DNA of 64,000 nt from Clostridia bacterium (GTDB lineage Bacteria > Bacillota > Clostridia > Christensenellales > Pumilibacteraceae), in the NCBI GenBank assembly GCA_022791055.1, contig JAAVYI010000022.1:105437-169436 (forward strand). Reading direction: 5' to 3'. Under the pieces are notes generated by a model, which did no database searches, had not been told where the DNA came from, and saw nothing but the letters and a program-made list of their open reading frames with translations. How positions within the stretch are numbered: position 1 is the first letter of the stretch; each line of letters begins with the position of its first letter. Both the position numbers and the translations under genes were made by a program. This document shows, one piece after another, positions 16,513-23,943 of this stretch.

Positions 16513-17785
16513 CGAGGATGTTCTCTTGAAGGTCGAGCACCTTTGCCAGTATTTCAAGATGGGGCCGGGGCGCGAGCTGAAGGCCGTCGACGACGTTTCG
16601 TTCGAGATCAAAAAGGGCGAAGTGTTCGGGTTGGTCGGCGAATCGGGCTGCGGCAAGACGACGACCGGCCGCTCGATCATTAAATTATACGACATCACGT
16701 CGGGCGACGTGTATTTCAAGGGGCAGCGCATTTGCGCCGGCACGCGGTCGTACAACAACGAAATCGCCGCTTTGCGCGCGGCGTTCCGCGACGAAAAGGC
16801 GGCGCTCAATCAGCAGTGCGCCGACGAGATCGCCGCAGGCGCGGACGAGCAGACGACCAAAAGTAAGTACGCCGAACAGATCGCCGCGGCGAGCGAGCGC
16901 ACGAATGCGGCGGTAGCGGAAGTCAAAACGCGCAGAGCGGCGGCGGTACACGACCAAAAATGTTGCGACAAAGATTACGCCGCTAAGCAGGTTAAGATCA
17001 TCACCGAAGAAATGAACGCCCGTTTGGACGCTTGCTCGACCGAGGAAGAGCGCGCAGCCGTGCGGGCGGAATACAAGGACAGGTTGCGCATCGCCAAGCG
17101 CGAGCGTATCGTCAACCAGATCCAAATGATTTTCCAGGATCCGATCGGCTCGCTTGATCCGCGCATGACCGTGCGCGACATCATTTCCGAAGGCCTTGTT
17201 ATCAAGGGCGTGCGCGACAAACAATATATCGACGAGCGCGTGTTCGAGCTACTCGAGCGCGTGGGATTGGTGCGTGAACACGCCGGCCGCTATCCGCACG
17301 AGTTTTCGGGCGGGCAGCGTCAACGTATCGGCATTGCGCGTTCGGTCATCATGGAGCCGGAACTGATCATTGCCGACGAGCCGGTGTCCGCGCTCGACGT
17401 GTCGATCCAGGCGCAGGTCATCAATCTGTTGAACGAGTTGCGTGACAATCTCGGTATATCGGTGCTGTTTATTGCGCACGACTTGTCGGTCGTAAAATAT
17501 TTTTCCGACCGTATCGCGGTCATGTACTACGGCAAGATCATGGAGTTGGCCACGTCCGACGAGCTGTTCAAAAATCCGATGCACCCGTACACGCGCGCGT
17601 TGCTGTCGGCCATTCCTTTGCCCGACCCGATCTACGAGAAGAAACGGCAGCGTATCGTTTACAATCCGCTGGCCGATCACGACTATTCGGTCGACAAGCC
17701 GACGATGCGCGAACTGACCGAAGGGCATTTCGTGTATTGTAACGAGGCCGAATTCGAGCGGTTTAAGGCAGAATTGAAACCTTGA
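16505..17785 (+). CDS. oppF: Opp ABC transporter ATPase, OppF-like, with a coiled-coil insert
   Basis: 426 residues; usual OppF is about 310-330. Walker A GESGCGKTT begins at 45, the Q-loop FQDPIGSLDP at about 210-219, then FSGGQRQR and Walker B LIIADEPVSALD. About 120 extra residues (roughly 80-200), rich in Ala, Glu, Lys and Arg and likely coiled coil, lie between the early beta sheet and the Q-loop, a different site from the OppD insert. The GTG at 16505 is preferred over the GTG at 16496 because GGGAGG lies 8 nt upstream. It overlaps the oppD end by 8 nt. Confidence 0.88.
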   Translation: MDNEDVLLKVEHLCQYFKMGPGRELKAVDDVSFEIKKGEVFGLVGESGCGKTTTGRSIIKLYDITSGDVYFKGQRICAGTRSYNNEIAALRAAFRDEKAALNQQCADEIAAGADEQTTKSKYAEQIAAASERTNAAVAEVKTRRAAAVHDQKCCDKDYAAKQVKIITEEMNARLDACSTEEERAAVRAEYKDRLRIAKRERIVNQIQMIFQDPIGSLDPRMTVRDIISEGLVIKGVRDKQYIDERVFELLERVGLVREHAGRYPHEFSGGQRQRIGIARSVIMEPELIIADEPVSALDVSIQAQVINLLNELRDNLGISVLFIAHDLSVVKYFSDRIAVMYYGKIMELATSDELFKNPMHPYTRALLSAIPLPDPIYEKKRQRIVYNPLADHDYSVDKPTMRELTEGHFVYCNEAEFERFKAELKP

Positions 17786-18177
17786 AACACTGGTTGAAAT
17801 ATGTTGTCACGCTTGGTTGCGGGCTGGTCGTTTCTTTTTCACTGGCTTGTATTTTGGGGCTGTTTCAGTGCGGCTCGGTAGCGGCGGTCTATCAAACGCT
17901 GTCCGATTCGACGCTTGCGACCGGCGTGATTTTATTCGGCGTGGGGCTTTTGACGTTTTGCGGCAATCACGGCGCATTCGATATGATCGGCTTTGGCTTG
18001 AAAAACGGTTTGGCGCGACTGATCCCCGGCTTGGGGACGCGCGTCGGTAAAAAGACATACGCCGAATATAAGGAAGAACGCGCCGAAAGAAAAAAATCGT
18101 TCGGGTTCTTATTGCTTGTCGGGATTTTCTTTTTGGTGTTGGCGGTGGTGTTCGTCATTTTGTATATGACGGCGTGA
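17782..18177 (+). CDS. Small membrane protein (DUF3899-like)
   Basis: 131 residues with membrane segments at about 5-27, 42-62 and 108-128, and a cytoplasmic basic loop KTYAEYKEERAERKKS. The FGVGLLTFCGNHGAFDMIGFGLKN pattern, read in parts, resembles the DUF3899 family of Firmicutes; this is a tentative match. It starts with TTG overlapping the oppF stop by 4 nt, so it belongs to the opp operon and may act with the transporter. Confidence 0.65.
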   Translation: MKHWLKYVVTLGCGLVVSFSLACILGLFQCGSVAAVYQTLSDSTLATGVILFGVGLLTFCGNHGAFDMIGFGLKNGLARLIPGLGTRVGKKTYAEYKEERAERKKSFGFLLLVGIFFLVLAVVFVILYMTA

Positions 18178-18274
18178 AAATAGCGGGTAGTTGCGGCTGC
18201 CCGTTTTTCATACGAAAGCGCTTGCGCCGCAATATGGGATCGGCGAAACGATTTGTAACGAAACAGAGGGCAGT

Positions 18275-18616
18275 ATGCAAGAGAGAGGATTATTTGCCGC
18301 GGTGTATCGCGCAGTATGTAAAATTCCCTATGGAAAAGTGGCGAGTTACGGCCAGATCGCCCGCGCGATCGGCGCACCGCGGTGCGCGCGGCAGGTCGGT
18401 TGGGCGCTGCACGGCAACCCCGACCCCGAACATATCCCGTGCTATCGTGTCGTCAACCGCGCGGGACGGGTTTCGCCGGCGTTTGCGTTCGGCGGCGAAA
18501 ACGTACAGATCCGACTGCTCGAAGAGGAGGGCGTGCGGTTCGACGAGCGCGGGCTTGTATTGCCCGAATTTTTCGTCGATACGGCCGCATTGGAAATACA
18601 CGAGACGAAGCCGTGA
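18275..18616 (+). CDS. MGMT-family DNA alkyltransferase-like protein
   Basis: 113 residues covering only the C-terminal DNA-binding domain of the O6-alkylguanine alkyltransferase family. The winged-helix part VASYGQIARAIGAPRCARQVGWAL is seen in pieces at about 22-45, and the active-site motif is IPCYRVVNRAGRVS with the acceptor Cys. The standard motif is IPCHRV, so His to Tyr is a change next to the Cys. It either repairs alkylated bases or flags them for excision as the small ATL proteins do. ATG 18275 is chosen for its weak GAGGG site; upstream frame is spurious. Confidence 0.75.
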   Translation: MQERGLFAAVYRAVCKIPYGKVASYGQIARAIGAPRCARQVGWALHGNPDPEHIPCYRVVNRAGRVSPAFAFGGENVQIRLLEEEGVRFDERGLVLPEFFVDTAALEIHETKP

Positions 18617-18664
18617 GGCGTTCGGCGATCGGGGTTCATGGTAATAGCGACCGATGGAGAGAAG

Positions 18665-18696
18665 GGCGGTGGCAATCGACTGCGATTGCCACCGCC
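18665..18696. repeat. Perfect 14-bp inverted repeat with 4-nt loop
   Basis: GGCGGTGGCAATCG - ACTG - CGATTGCCACCGCC lies between two convergent genes. No T run follows on either strand, so it is not a standard terminator. Confidence 0.7.
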
Positions 18697-18752
18697 TAGC
18701 TTGACGATCTTCCGCTTGCGCAAAATGTGTGCGCGGGCGGTTTTCGTTTCTT

Positions 18753-19139
18753 TTAGTAACTGCCTTTCAGCAGCGGACTGCCGACCGCCAAACGGTCGCC
18801 GCGCACGGCGATCATCAGATTGACGCGGCGGCCGTGTACCGTCTCGTAGGCGCTTAAGCGCGTTGTGAACGCATAGACGACGGTCACGCCGTCGAACGAT
18901 TCGCGGAACAGTTCGCGCGCGCTCAGCGTTTTTAGCACGCTGTCGACGTCGCCCGTCATATCGACGCGAACGTATTTTCCGCGCGTCGGCGGTGCGATTT
19001 GCGACGCGGTGTAAACCGTTTGTTTGCCGTTGTCATACACGGTCAGCGTATCGTAATCGAGAGTGCGCAGCGTGTCGGTCATGGCAAGGGCCGCAAGGAT
19101 CAGGCAGAGGCCGAGCACGGCGGGGAATAGGCGTTTCAT
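18753..19139 (-). CDS. Secreted or membrane-anchored protein, unknown (weakly YwmB-like)
   Basis: 128 residues starting MKRLFPAVLGLCLILAALAM, a signal peptide or N-terminal anchor, with the rest outside. The C-terminal RRVNLMIAVRGDRLAVGSPL pattern faintly recalls the YwmB family of Firmicutes, but this is weak. No ribosome site is visible; CATACT lies 7 nt before the ATG, the same geometry as two other possibly leaderless genes here. Confidence 0.6.
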   Translation of the reverse strand: MKRLFPAVLGLCLILAALAMTDTLRTLDYDTLTVYDNGKQTVYTASQIAPPTRGKYVRVDMTGDVDSVLKTLSARELFRESFDGVTVVYAFTTRLSAYETVHGRRVNLMIAVRGDRLAVGSPLLKGSY

Positions 19140-19183
19140 ACCGAAGAGTATGGGCAAAAATTTGCCAACTTAAACGCATTTTG

Positions 19184-19212
19184 TTGCATATTTTTTGTCG
19201 AGGGTATATAAT
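19184..19212 (+). promoter_or_regulatory. Promoter of the antiporter gene
   Basis: TTGCAT (19184-19189), 17 nt, TATAAT (19207-19212). Confidence 0.6.
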
Positions 19213-19259
19213 ATAAGTCGCCACAAAGGCAGAGAAATATTGTATAGTGAAGGCATGTC

Positions 19260-20660
19260 ATGAATTATCGTTTTTTGATCGAACTTGCAATCATCTTATT
19301 TTTTACAAAGGTGTTCGGCCTGCTGATGAAAAAGCTGGGGTTGCCGCAGGTGGTCGGCGCGCTGCTGGCCGGCCTGCTGATCGGCCCGGCGGTTTGGGGA
19401 CCGATGACCGGCGGCAAGTTCATACCCGTCGGCGAAAGCGTTGCGCTCGACGTGTTGGCGGAGTTGGGCGTCATTTTGATCATGTTTTCGGCAGGCCTCG
19501 AAACCGATCTGAAGGAACTTAAACAAAACGGCTTGAAAGCGTCGCTGATTGCCGGGTTCGGCGTACTGGTGCCGCTGGGTCTGGGCTGCCTGATCGCAAT
19601 GCCGTTTTTCGGCACGGGCAATTCGCACGCGATTTTGTCGTGCGTGTTCGTCGGCGTGATCATTACGGCGACCAGTGTTTCGATCACCGTCGAGACGCTC
19701 AAAGAACTGGGGCGGCTGAAAGGTAAAGTCGGCACGACTATTCTGTCGGCGGCGATCATTGACGACGTCATCGGCATTATCGTCTTGACATTCGTCATCA
19801 GCTTAAAGAATCCGGGCGAGGGCGACCCCTGGTGGAAAGTGGTGCTGATGACGTTGGCGTTTTTCGCGGCGGCGGTCCTCTTGGGCGTGGGGCTGAACTA
19901 TCTGTTCAAATGGCTGTCGAAGAAGTACCCGCACCGCCGCAGACTGCCGATCTTCAGTTTGGTCATTTGCATGGTGTACGCATACTGCGCCGAAGCGGTG
20001 TTCGGGATCGCCGACATCACAGGCGCGTATGTCGCCGGCATCGTGCTGTCGAATATCAAAGAGACCGACTATATCGATCGCAAAGTCGCCGTTTCGTCCT
20101 ATATGTTCTTTTCGCCGATCTTCTTTGCAAGTATCGGCATTAAGGTCAGCTTTTCCGGCTTTTCGCTCGACGTGCTGTGGTTTGCGTTGCTGTTTGTGTT
20201 GGCCGGTATCGCCGGCAAAATAGTCGGTTGCGGCGGCGCGGCGCGGCTGTGCAAGTTTTCCAACAAAGATAGCTTACGCGTCGGAATCGGCATGATCGCC
20301 CGCGGCGAAGTCGCCTTGATCGTCACGCAAAAGGGGATCGCCGGCGGACTGCTCGAAAGCAAGTATTTGGCGGCGGTCATTCTGTTGGTCGTCGTCTCGT
20401 CGCTGCTCGCGCCGGTGTTCTTGAAACTGCTGTACCGTAAAGAGCCGACGCCGCCCGACTTCGGTGACGCAGAGCAGGACGAAATGCGCCGCATCGCCGC
20501 GCGCAATCTGTTGGCCGGAATGCGTGATAAGCCGGCCGTTGCAGACGGCGACGTAGCTCCAGGCGTCGGCGGCCGCTTGGTCTCGAGCGAAGTGCATTTG
20601 CCGAACGAGGCGGACGACGATCCGCCCGACGACACGGACGACACGAAAACCGCCGATTGA
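19260..20660 (+). CDS. Kef-type cation:proton antiporter (CPA2 family)
   Basis: 466 residues with about 12-13 membrane segments across residues 1-385, starting FLIELAIILFFTKVFGLLMK and with the LPQVVGALLAGLLIGP motif typical of the Na+/K+:H+ exchanger core. The conserved acidic site is probably in AAIIDDVIGIIVLT (about 160-173). The C-terminal 75 residues are cytoplasmic, acidic and lack a TrkA-N domain, so gating by NAD is not expected. It should exchange K+ or Na+ for protons at the cytoplasmic membrane. Confidence 0.88.
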   Translation: MNYRFLIELAIILFFTKVFGLLMKKLGLPQVVGALLAGLLIGPAVWGPMTGGKFIPVGESVALDVLAELGVILIMFSAGLETDLKELKQNGLKASLIAGFGVLVPLGLGCLIAMPFFGTGNSHAILSCVFVGVIITATSVSITVETLKELGRLKGKVGTTILSAAIIDDVIGIIVLTFVISLKNPGEGDPWWKVVLMTLAFFAAAVLLGVGLNYLFKWLSKKYPHRRRLPIFSLVICMVYAYCAEAVFGIADITGAYVAGIVLSNIKETDYIDRKVAVSSYMFFSPIFFASIGIKVSFSGFSLDVLWFALLFVLAGIAGKIVGCGGAARLCKFSNKDSLRVGIGMIARGEVALIVTQKGIAGGLLESKYLAAVILLVVVSSLLAPVFLKLLYRKEPTPPDFGDAEQDEMRRIAARNLLAGMRDKPAVADGDVAPGVGGRLVSSEVHLPNEADDDPPDDTDDTKTAD

Positions 20661-20664
20661 CAAT

Positions 20665-20845
20665 AGAGCCAAAGACAAAAAGTCCGAGAGGAAACGAGTA
20701 CGCACACACTTTGTCACCCTCGGAGCGAAAGCCGAGGGTCTAGCGCAGCGAATCCATAATTTTATACGCCTTCGTACATTCTTGCGTACCGCGCGGAATG
20801 ACAAATAGTCTTTCCTGCTTTCCAAGAGGTTTTGACTTTGGCTCT
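20665..20845. repeat. Inverted-repeat element, MITE-like
   Basis: The ends AGAGCCAAAG (20665-20674) and CTTTGGCTCT (20836-20845) are perfect inverted repeats 181 nt apart. Inside are a second pair TTTGTCA (20710-20716) / TGACAAA (20799-20805) and a hairpin CCCTCGG / CCGAGGG. There is no coding frame. It looks like a small nonautonomous repeat or a nested palindromic element. Confidence 0.5.
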
Positions 20846-20880
20846 AATGCCGACGGTATAAAAAAATCTCGATAGGCAAT

Positions 20881-20916
20881 AATACACCCCGTAGTTTCTT
20901 GCGAGGTGTATTTTTT
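20881..20916 (+). terminator. Hairpin with T run covering a ribosome site
   Basis: AATACACC (20881-20888) pairs with GGTGTATT (20905-20912), then T6. The right arm contains the GAGGTG ribosome site of the next gene, so the hairpin could act as attenuator or translation lock. Confidence 0.55.
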
Positions 20917-21564
20917 ATGAGCGTTACTTTCTGTGTCGGCAATATCAGCGTCAAGCGGCGCGCGTTCCATACGGCGGAAGCCGGTTGCGTGACCGTCGAC
21001 AACGACGACGTGCTGTTGTGTTTTTCGTTGAGCGGCAAGCTGTACTGCGCGCAAGGCGAGATCCCGTATGCCAATCTGACCGTGCGCGAGTATGTGGCGT
21101 ATAACTGCTCGCTACGGTACGACCACCCGTTAAGCGACAGAGAGATCCGCTACTTGCTGCGCGTATGCGACTGCCGTCTGCCGCTCAATAAGCGCGTCGG
21201 CCGACTGTCGCGCGTACAGTTCCGTCATTTGCAACTGGTCGTGCGCGTCGAGTTGGACAGCAAAAAGATTCGGCTCAATTTCGACGGCCTCGACTACAGC
21301 CGTCGCCACCGTCGGCAGCTGACCGACATGTTGCAATCGCTTTCCAAGCGATACGATGTGTCCGTCGCCGTCACCGACCTGCGGTTTATTCCGCAGCTTG
21401 CGCATGTCGTCCGCTACGAAAAAGAGGGTGTATCCGCATATATCGGCGGCGTCAAGTCCTCGTATCCTGCGCCGCGGCGACTGCTTTTGAAAGAAATGGC
21501 CAAGCGCCACCTGCCGCTCAACCGCCACAACGTCAAGCGTATTTTATACGTCAAACCGCTGTAA
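20917..21564 (+). CDS. Degenerate ABC-ATPase-like protein lacking Walker A
   Basis: 215 residues, soluble. The middle and end follow the ABC ATPase plan: LTVREYVAYN, then VGRLSRVQFRHLQLVVR at the place of the LSGGQ signature, KIRLNFDGLD at the place of Walker B/D-loop (the catalytic Glu is missing), and VSVAVTD for the switch strand. There is no P-loop; the N-terminal region reads CFSLSGKLYC where GxxGxGKS would be. It therefore probably cannot hydrolyse ATP. This assignment is by pattern only. The start at 20917 is set by GAGGTG 8 nt upstream, inside a hairpin. Confidence 0.6.
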   Translation: MSVTFCVGNISVKRRAFHTAEAGCVTVDNDDVLLCFSLSGKLYCAQGEIPYANLTVREYVAYNCSLRYDHPLSDREIRYLLRVCDCRLPLNKRVGRLSRVQFRHLQLVVRVELDSKKIRLNFDGLDYSRRHRRQLTDMLQSLSKRYDVSVAVTDLRFIPQLAHVVRYEKEGVSAYIGGVKSSYPAPRRLLLKEMAKRHLPLNRHNVKRILYVKPL

Positions 21565-21588
21565 AACCGAATCAAACCGATAAAGAAC

Positions 21589-21617
21589 AAGAACGCGAGC
21601 GATATGCCCGCGTTCTT
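21589..21617. terminator. Bidirectional terminator-like hairpin
   Basis: AAGAACGCG (21589-21597) pairs with CGCGTTCTT (21609-21617) between convergent genes. The flanking T run is short on both strands. Confidence 0.55.
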
Positions 21618-21630
21618 TGCTACGTAAATT

Positions 21631-22914
21631 TTATTCTTCGTCGTCTAATAGCGACTCGAGGTTTTGGCGCAGCTTGGCGATTTTCTGTTTGAGCTTGTCG
21701 GCGCGCTCGCGGCGTTTGACCGTCGCGCGGCTGGGTTTTGTATTCCGTTCGATCGGCGGATCGATCGTAACCGACGTGTTGCGTTCGATCGGCGGGTCGA
21801 CGGGGTCGGGTGCGACCGGGACGTCTTCGGCGGCGGCCGCCTCGCCGACGGCGGCGACCGTATCCGTAACCGTCTCGACAGGTGCAACGGTCGCGGGCGC
21901 GGGAGGAATCGGCGCGGCGGGCGGGTCGAGCGTCACCGTTTTTACCTTCGCTTCCTCTTGCGCGACCGTTTCCGCGGCCAACTGTGCTTTCAGTTCTTCC
22001 ATCAGTTCTGCTTTGAGCTGGCGTTTGATCGCCTCCAGAAGCACGTCGCTGACCGGTTCTGCCGTCTGTTCTTTCGTCTCCTTCGGCGGCGCTTTGGGCG
22101 TTTCTTTCGTTTGTTCCTTCGGCGGCGCTTTGGGTGCAACAGGCGGCGCCTTTTTGACAACGGGGCGCACGACCGTCGGCTCGGGACGCCGCACCGTCTT
22201 TTTGACGGTGCGCGCCGTCGGCCGCGGCATTACCTTGCCGCGCGTTTCGGGAAGATCGAATTTGTTATTGAAGTAGGTAACAGCGGTGAAAAGGCAGTTA
22301 TACAGTTCGGTGACGTTGTCGGTGGTAAAGGCCAGGCGTTCGGCCTCTGCGACGGTGCGCGTCGGCACCTTGAAGTAGTCGAGCGTAAAGCCCTTGCTGC
22401 GGGCGAATAGCCACAAGAACGTGCGAATGGTCACGCCGTTGCCCTGCTCGAACGGCGCCAACAGATACAGTTCGGCATAGTAGTGCGTCAAAAGCGAGCA
22501 AAATTCGGTCTTGGCCGCGCCCTTGCCGCCCATCTTGTTTAAAAGCCGCTTGAGCGACCCGGCAATGTAGCGGTAGTCGGTAAAGCTGGCGCCGTACAGT
22601 TGCATGTTGGTTCGGCGGAACTGCCCGGCGTTCGACTGTAGACCGCCGTACAGTTTTTTATGGATCGCGCTCAAAAGTTCGGCGTCGAACACGGCCGGCT
22701 GTCCGTCGGCGCACAGCTCGATCAGCCGCGTAAACACCGTGCCGGCCGCGTAGAAAGGCGTGCCGGCGAGCGAGTGGACGTACCCGTCGTACCCGAAACC
22801 GCTTGTCAGCAGGCGCGCGCCCTCGACGTCGCAGGCGGCAGGCACCTTGACCCCGTCGACGCTCATGGAAGCTCTTGCGTTGGCTATGATGTTGTTCGCC
22901 TCGCGTATCTTCAT
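21631..22914 (-). CDS. Fic-domain protein with a degenerate active site
   Basis: 427 residues. The Fic fold spans about 60-215 with LYGGLQSNAGQFRRTN (the inhibitory/target-docking region) and the loop APFEQGNGVTIR at 153-164. In active Fic enzymes this is HPFxxGNGRxxR; here Ala153 replaces the catalytic His and Val the first Arg, so AMP transfer is not expected. After 230 the chain is Pro-, Lys- and Glu-rich, with a helical stretch (LLEAIKRQLKAELMEELKAQ) and a twice-repeated DPPIERNT motif, then a basic coiled-coil end. Promoter geometry implies a leaderless mRNA. A scaffold or binding role is inference. Confidence 0.75.
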   Translation of the reverse strand: MKIREANNIIANARASMSVDGVKVPAACDVEGARLLTSGFGYDGYVHSLAGTPFYAAGTVFTRLIELCADGQPAVFDAELLSAIHKKLYGGLQSNAGQFRRTNMQLYGASFTDYRYIAGSLKRLLNKMGGKGAAKTEFCSLLTHYYAELYLLAPFEQGNGVTIRTFLWLFARSKGFTLDYFKVPTRTVAEAERLAFTTDNVTELYNCLFTAVTYFNNKFDLPETRGKVMPRPTARTVKKTVRRPEPTVVRPVVKKAPPVAPKAPPKEQTKETPKAPPKETKEQTAEPVSDVLLEAIKRQLKAELMEELKAQLAAETVAQEEAKVKTVTLDPPAAPIPPAPATVAPVETVTDTVAAVGEAAAAEDVPVAPDPVDPPIERNTSVTIDPPIERNTKPSRATVKRRERADKLKQKIAKLRQNLESLLDDEE

Positions 22915-22921
22915 ACCTTAC

Positions 22922-22950
22922 AGTATAGCACTTTTCCGTCCTTTTTGCAA
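22922..22950 (-). promoter_or_regulatory. Promoter of the Fic-like gene, leaderless geometry
   Basis: On the minus strand TTGCAA, 17 nt, TATACT, then 7 nt to the ATG. The predicted start of the mRNA is within one base of the start codon. Confidence 0.6.
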
Positions 22951-23100
22951 CCGGTAAGCACATTTTGCCGGATTTTTTATATACATAGTATAGCGACCTT
23001 TGTCGGTCGCAGCAAAAGCGGCCGCGCGTATATTGACAAGACATCGCGCAACCGAATAAAACACAGTCGGCAAGAATTTTGAAAAGTAGCCGCATAAGAG

Positions 23101-23129
23101 TTGAAAAATTCGTCGTTTTGAGGTAAAAT
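23101..23129 (+). promoter_or_regulatory. Possible promoter of the murB operon
   Basis: TTGAAA (23101-23106), 17 nt, TAAAAT (23124-23129). It lies only 4 nt before the murB ATG and overlaps its GAGG site, so either the mRNA is leaderless or this match is fortuitous. Confidence 0.35.
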
Positions 23130-23133
23130 AGAA

Positions 23134-23943
23134 ATGGTAAAAGAAAACGTGCCGTTGTCTGCTTATACTACAATGGGCGTGGGCGGTTGCGCGCGCAAAG
23201 CCGTGTTCGCGTCGACGGTCGCCGAACTGGCCGATGCGGCCGAGGCCGGCGGCGTTGTGTTGGGGCGGGGCAGCAACATTGTTGCCGCCGACAGCGGCTA
23301 CGACGGAACCGTCGTGTTCGTCCGCGCGGACGGAATACGGTTGACGCTCGACGGCGTGTATGCCGAGGCGGGCGCAACGCTCGCCGCGCTTGCCGCGTTC
23401 TGTCGGCGGCAGGGATTAAGCGGGCTGGAATGGGCGGCCGGTATTCCAGGCACGGTCGGCGGCGCGGCCGTCATGAATGCGGGCGCGTTCGGCGGCGACT
23501 TCGCCTCGGCCGTTCTGTACGTCGATACGCTCGGCGGCCGACTGGAAAAAGCGGCTTGCGGATTCGGCTACCGCACGAGCGCGATCGAAAGCGCGGTACT
23601 GGGCGCGTGTTTTGCGGTCAGCCCGGATACGCCCGCCGCAATCGGGGCGCGCATCGAAAAGTTTGCCGCCGTGCGCCGCGCCACGCAGCCGCAGGGCAAA
23701 AGCGCGGGCAGCGTGTTCCGTGCAGCCGACCTGCCGGCAGCCGTCTATATCGACCGCGCGGGACTCAAAGGCACCCGCGTCGGCGGCGCGCTCGTCAGCG
23801 AAAAGCACGCCAATTTCATTGTCAACACAGGCGGCGCGACGGCGGCCGACGTGCGCGCGTTGGTCAAGCACATACAACAGACAGTGCACGCGCGTTACGG
23901 CGTGCAACTGATCGAGGAGATACGGTATTTAGGAGATTTTTAA
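23134..23943 (+). CDS. murB: UDP-N-acetylenolpyruvoylglucosamine reductase
   Basis: FAD enzyme that reduces UDP-GlcNAc-enolpyruvate to UDP-MurNAc in peptidoglycan synthesis, cytoplasmic. The 269-residue length fits the type II (Gram-positive) form. FAD-binding motifs GRGSNIV (about 44-50) and GIPGTVGGAAVMNAGAFGG (about 107-125) are present, as is the catalytic Ser in SAGSVFR (about 190-196). GAGG lies 10 nt upstream of the ATG. First gene of a tight run murB - PHP - whiA - HPr - dnaE. Confidence 0.93.
   Translation: MVKENVPLSAYTTMGVGGCARKAVFASTVAELADAAEAGGVVLGRGSNIVAADSGYDGTVVFVRADGIRLTLDGVYAEAGATLAALAAFCRRQGLSGLEWAAGIPGTVGGAAVMNAGAFGGDFASAVLYVDTLGGRLEKAACGFGYRTSAIESAVLGACFAVSPDTPAAIGARIEKFAAVRRATQPQGKSAGSVFRAADLPAAVYIDRAGLKGTRVGGALVSEKHANFIVNTGGATAADVRALVKHIQQTVHARYGVQLIEEIRYLGDF

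Noticed and set aside
23187..23942. Upstream extension of the PHP gene through murB
   Set aside because: The extension is Arg-rich shadow of murB in another frame; the true start is the ATG at 23943.
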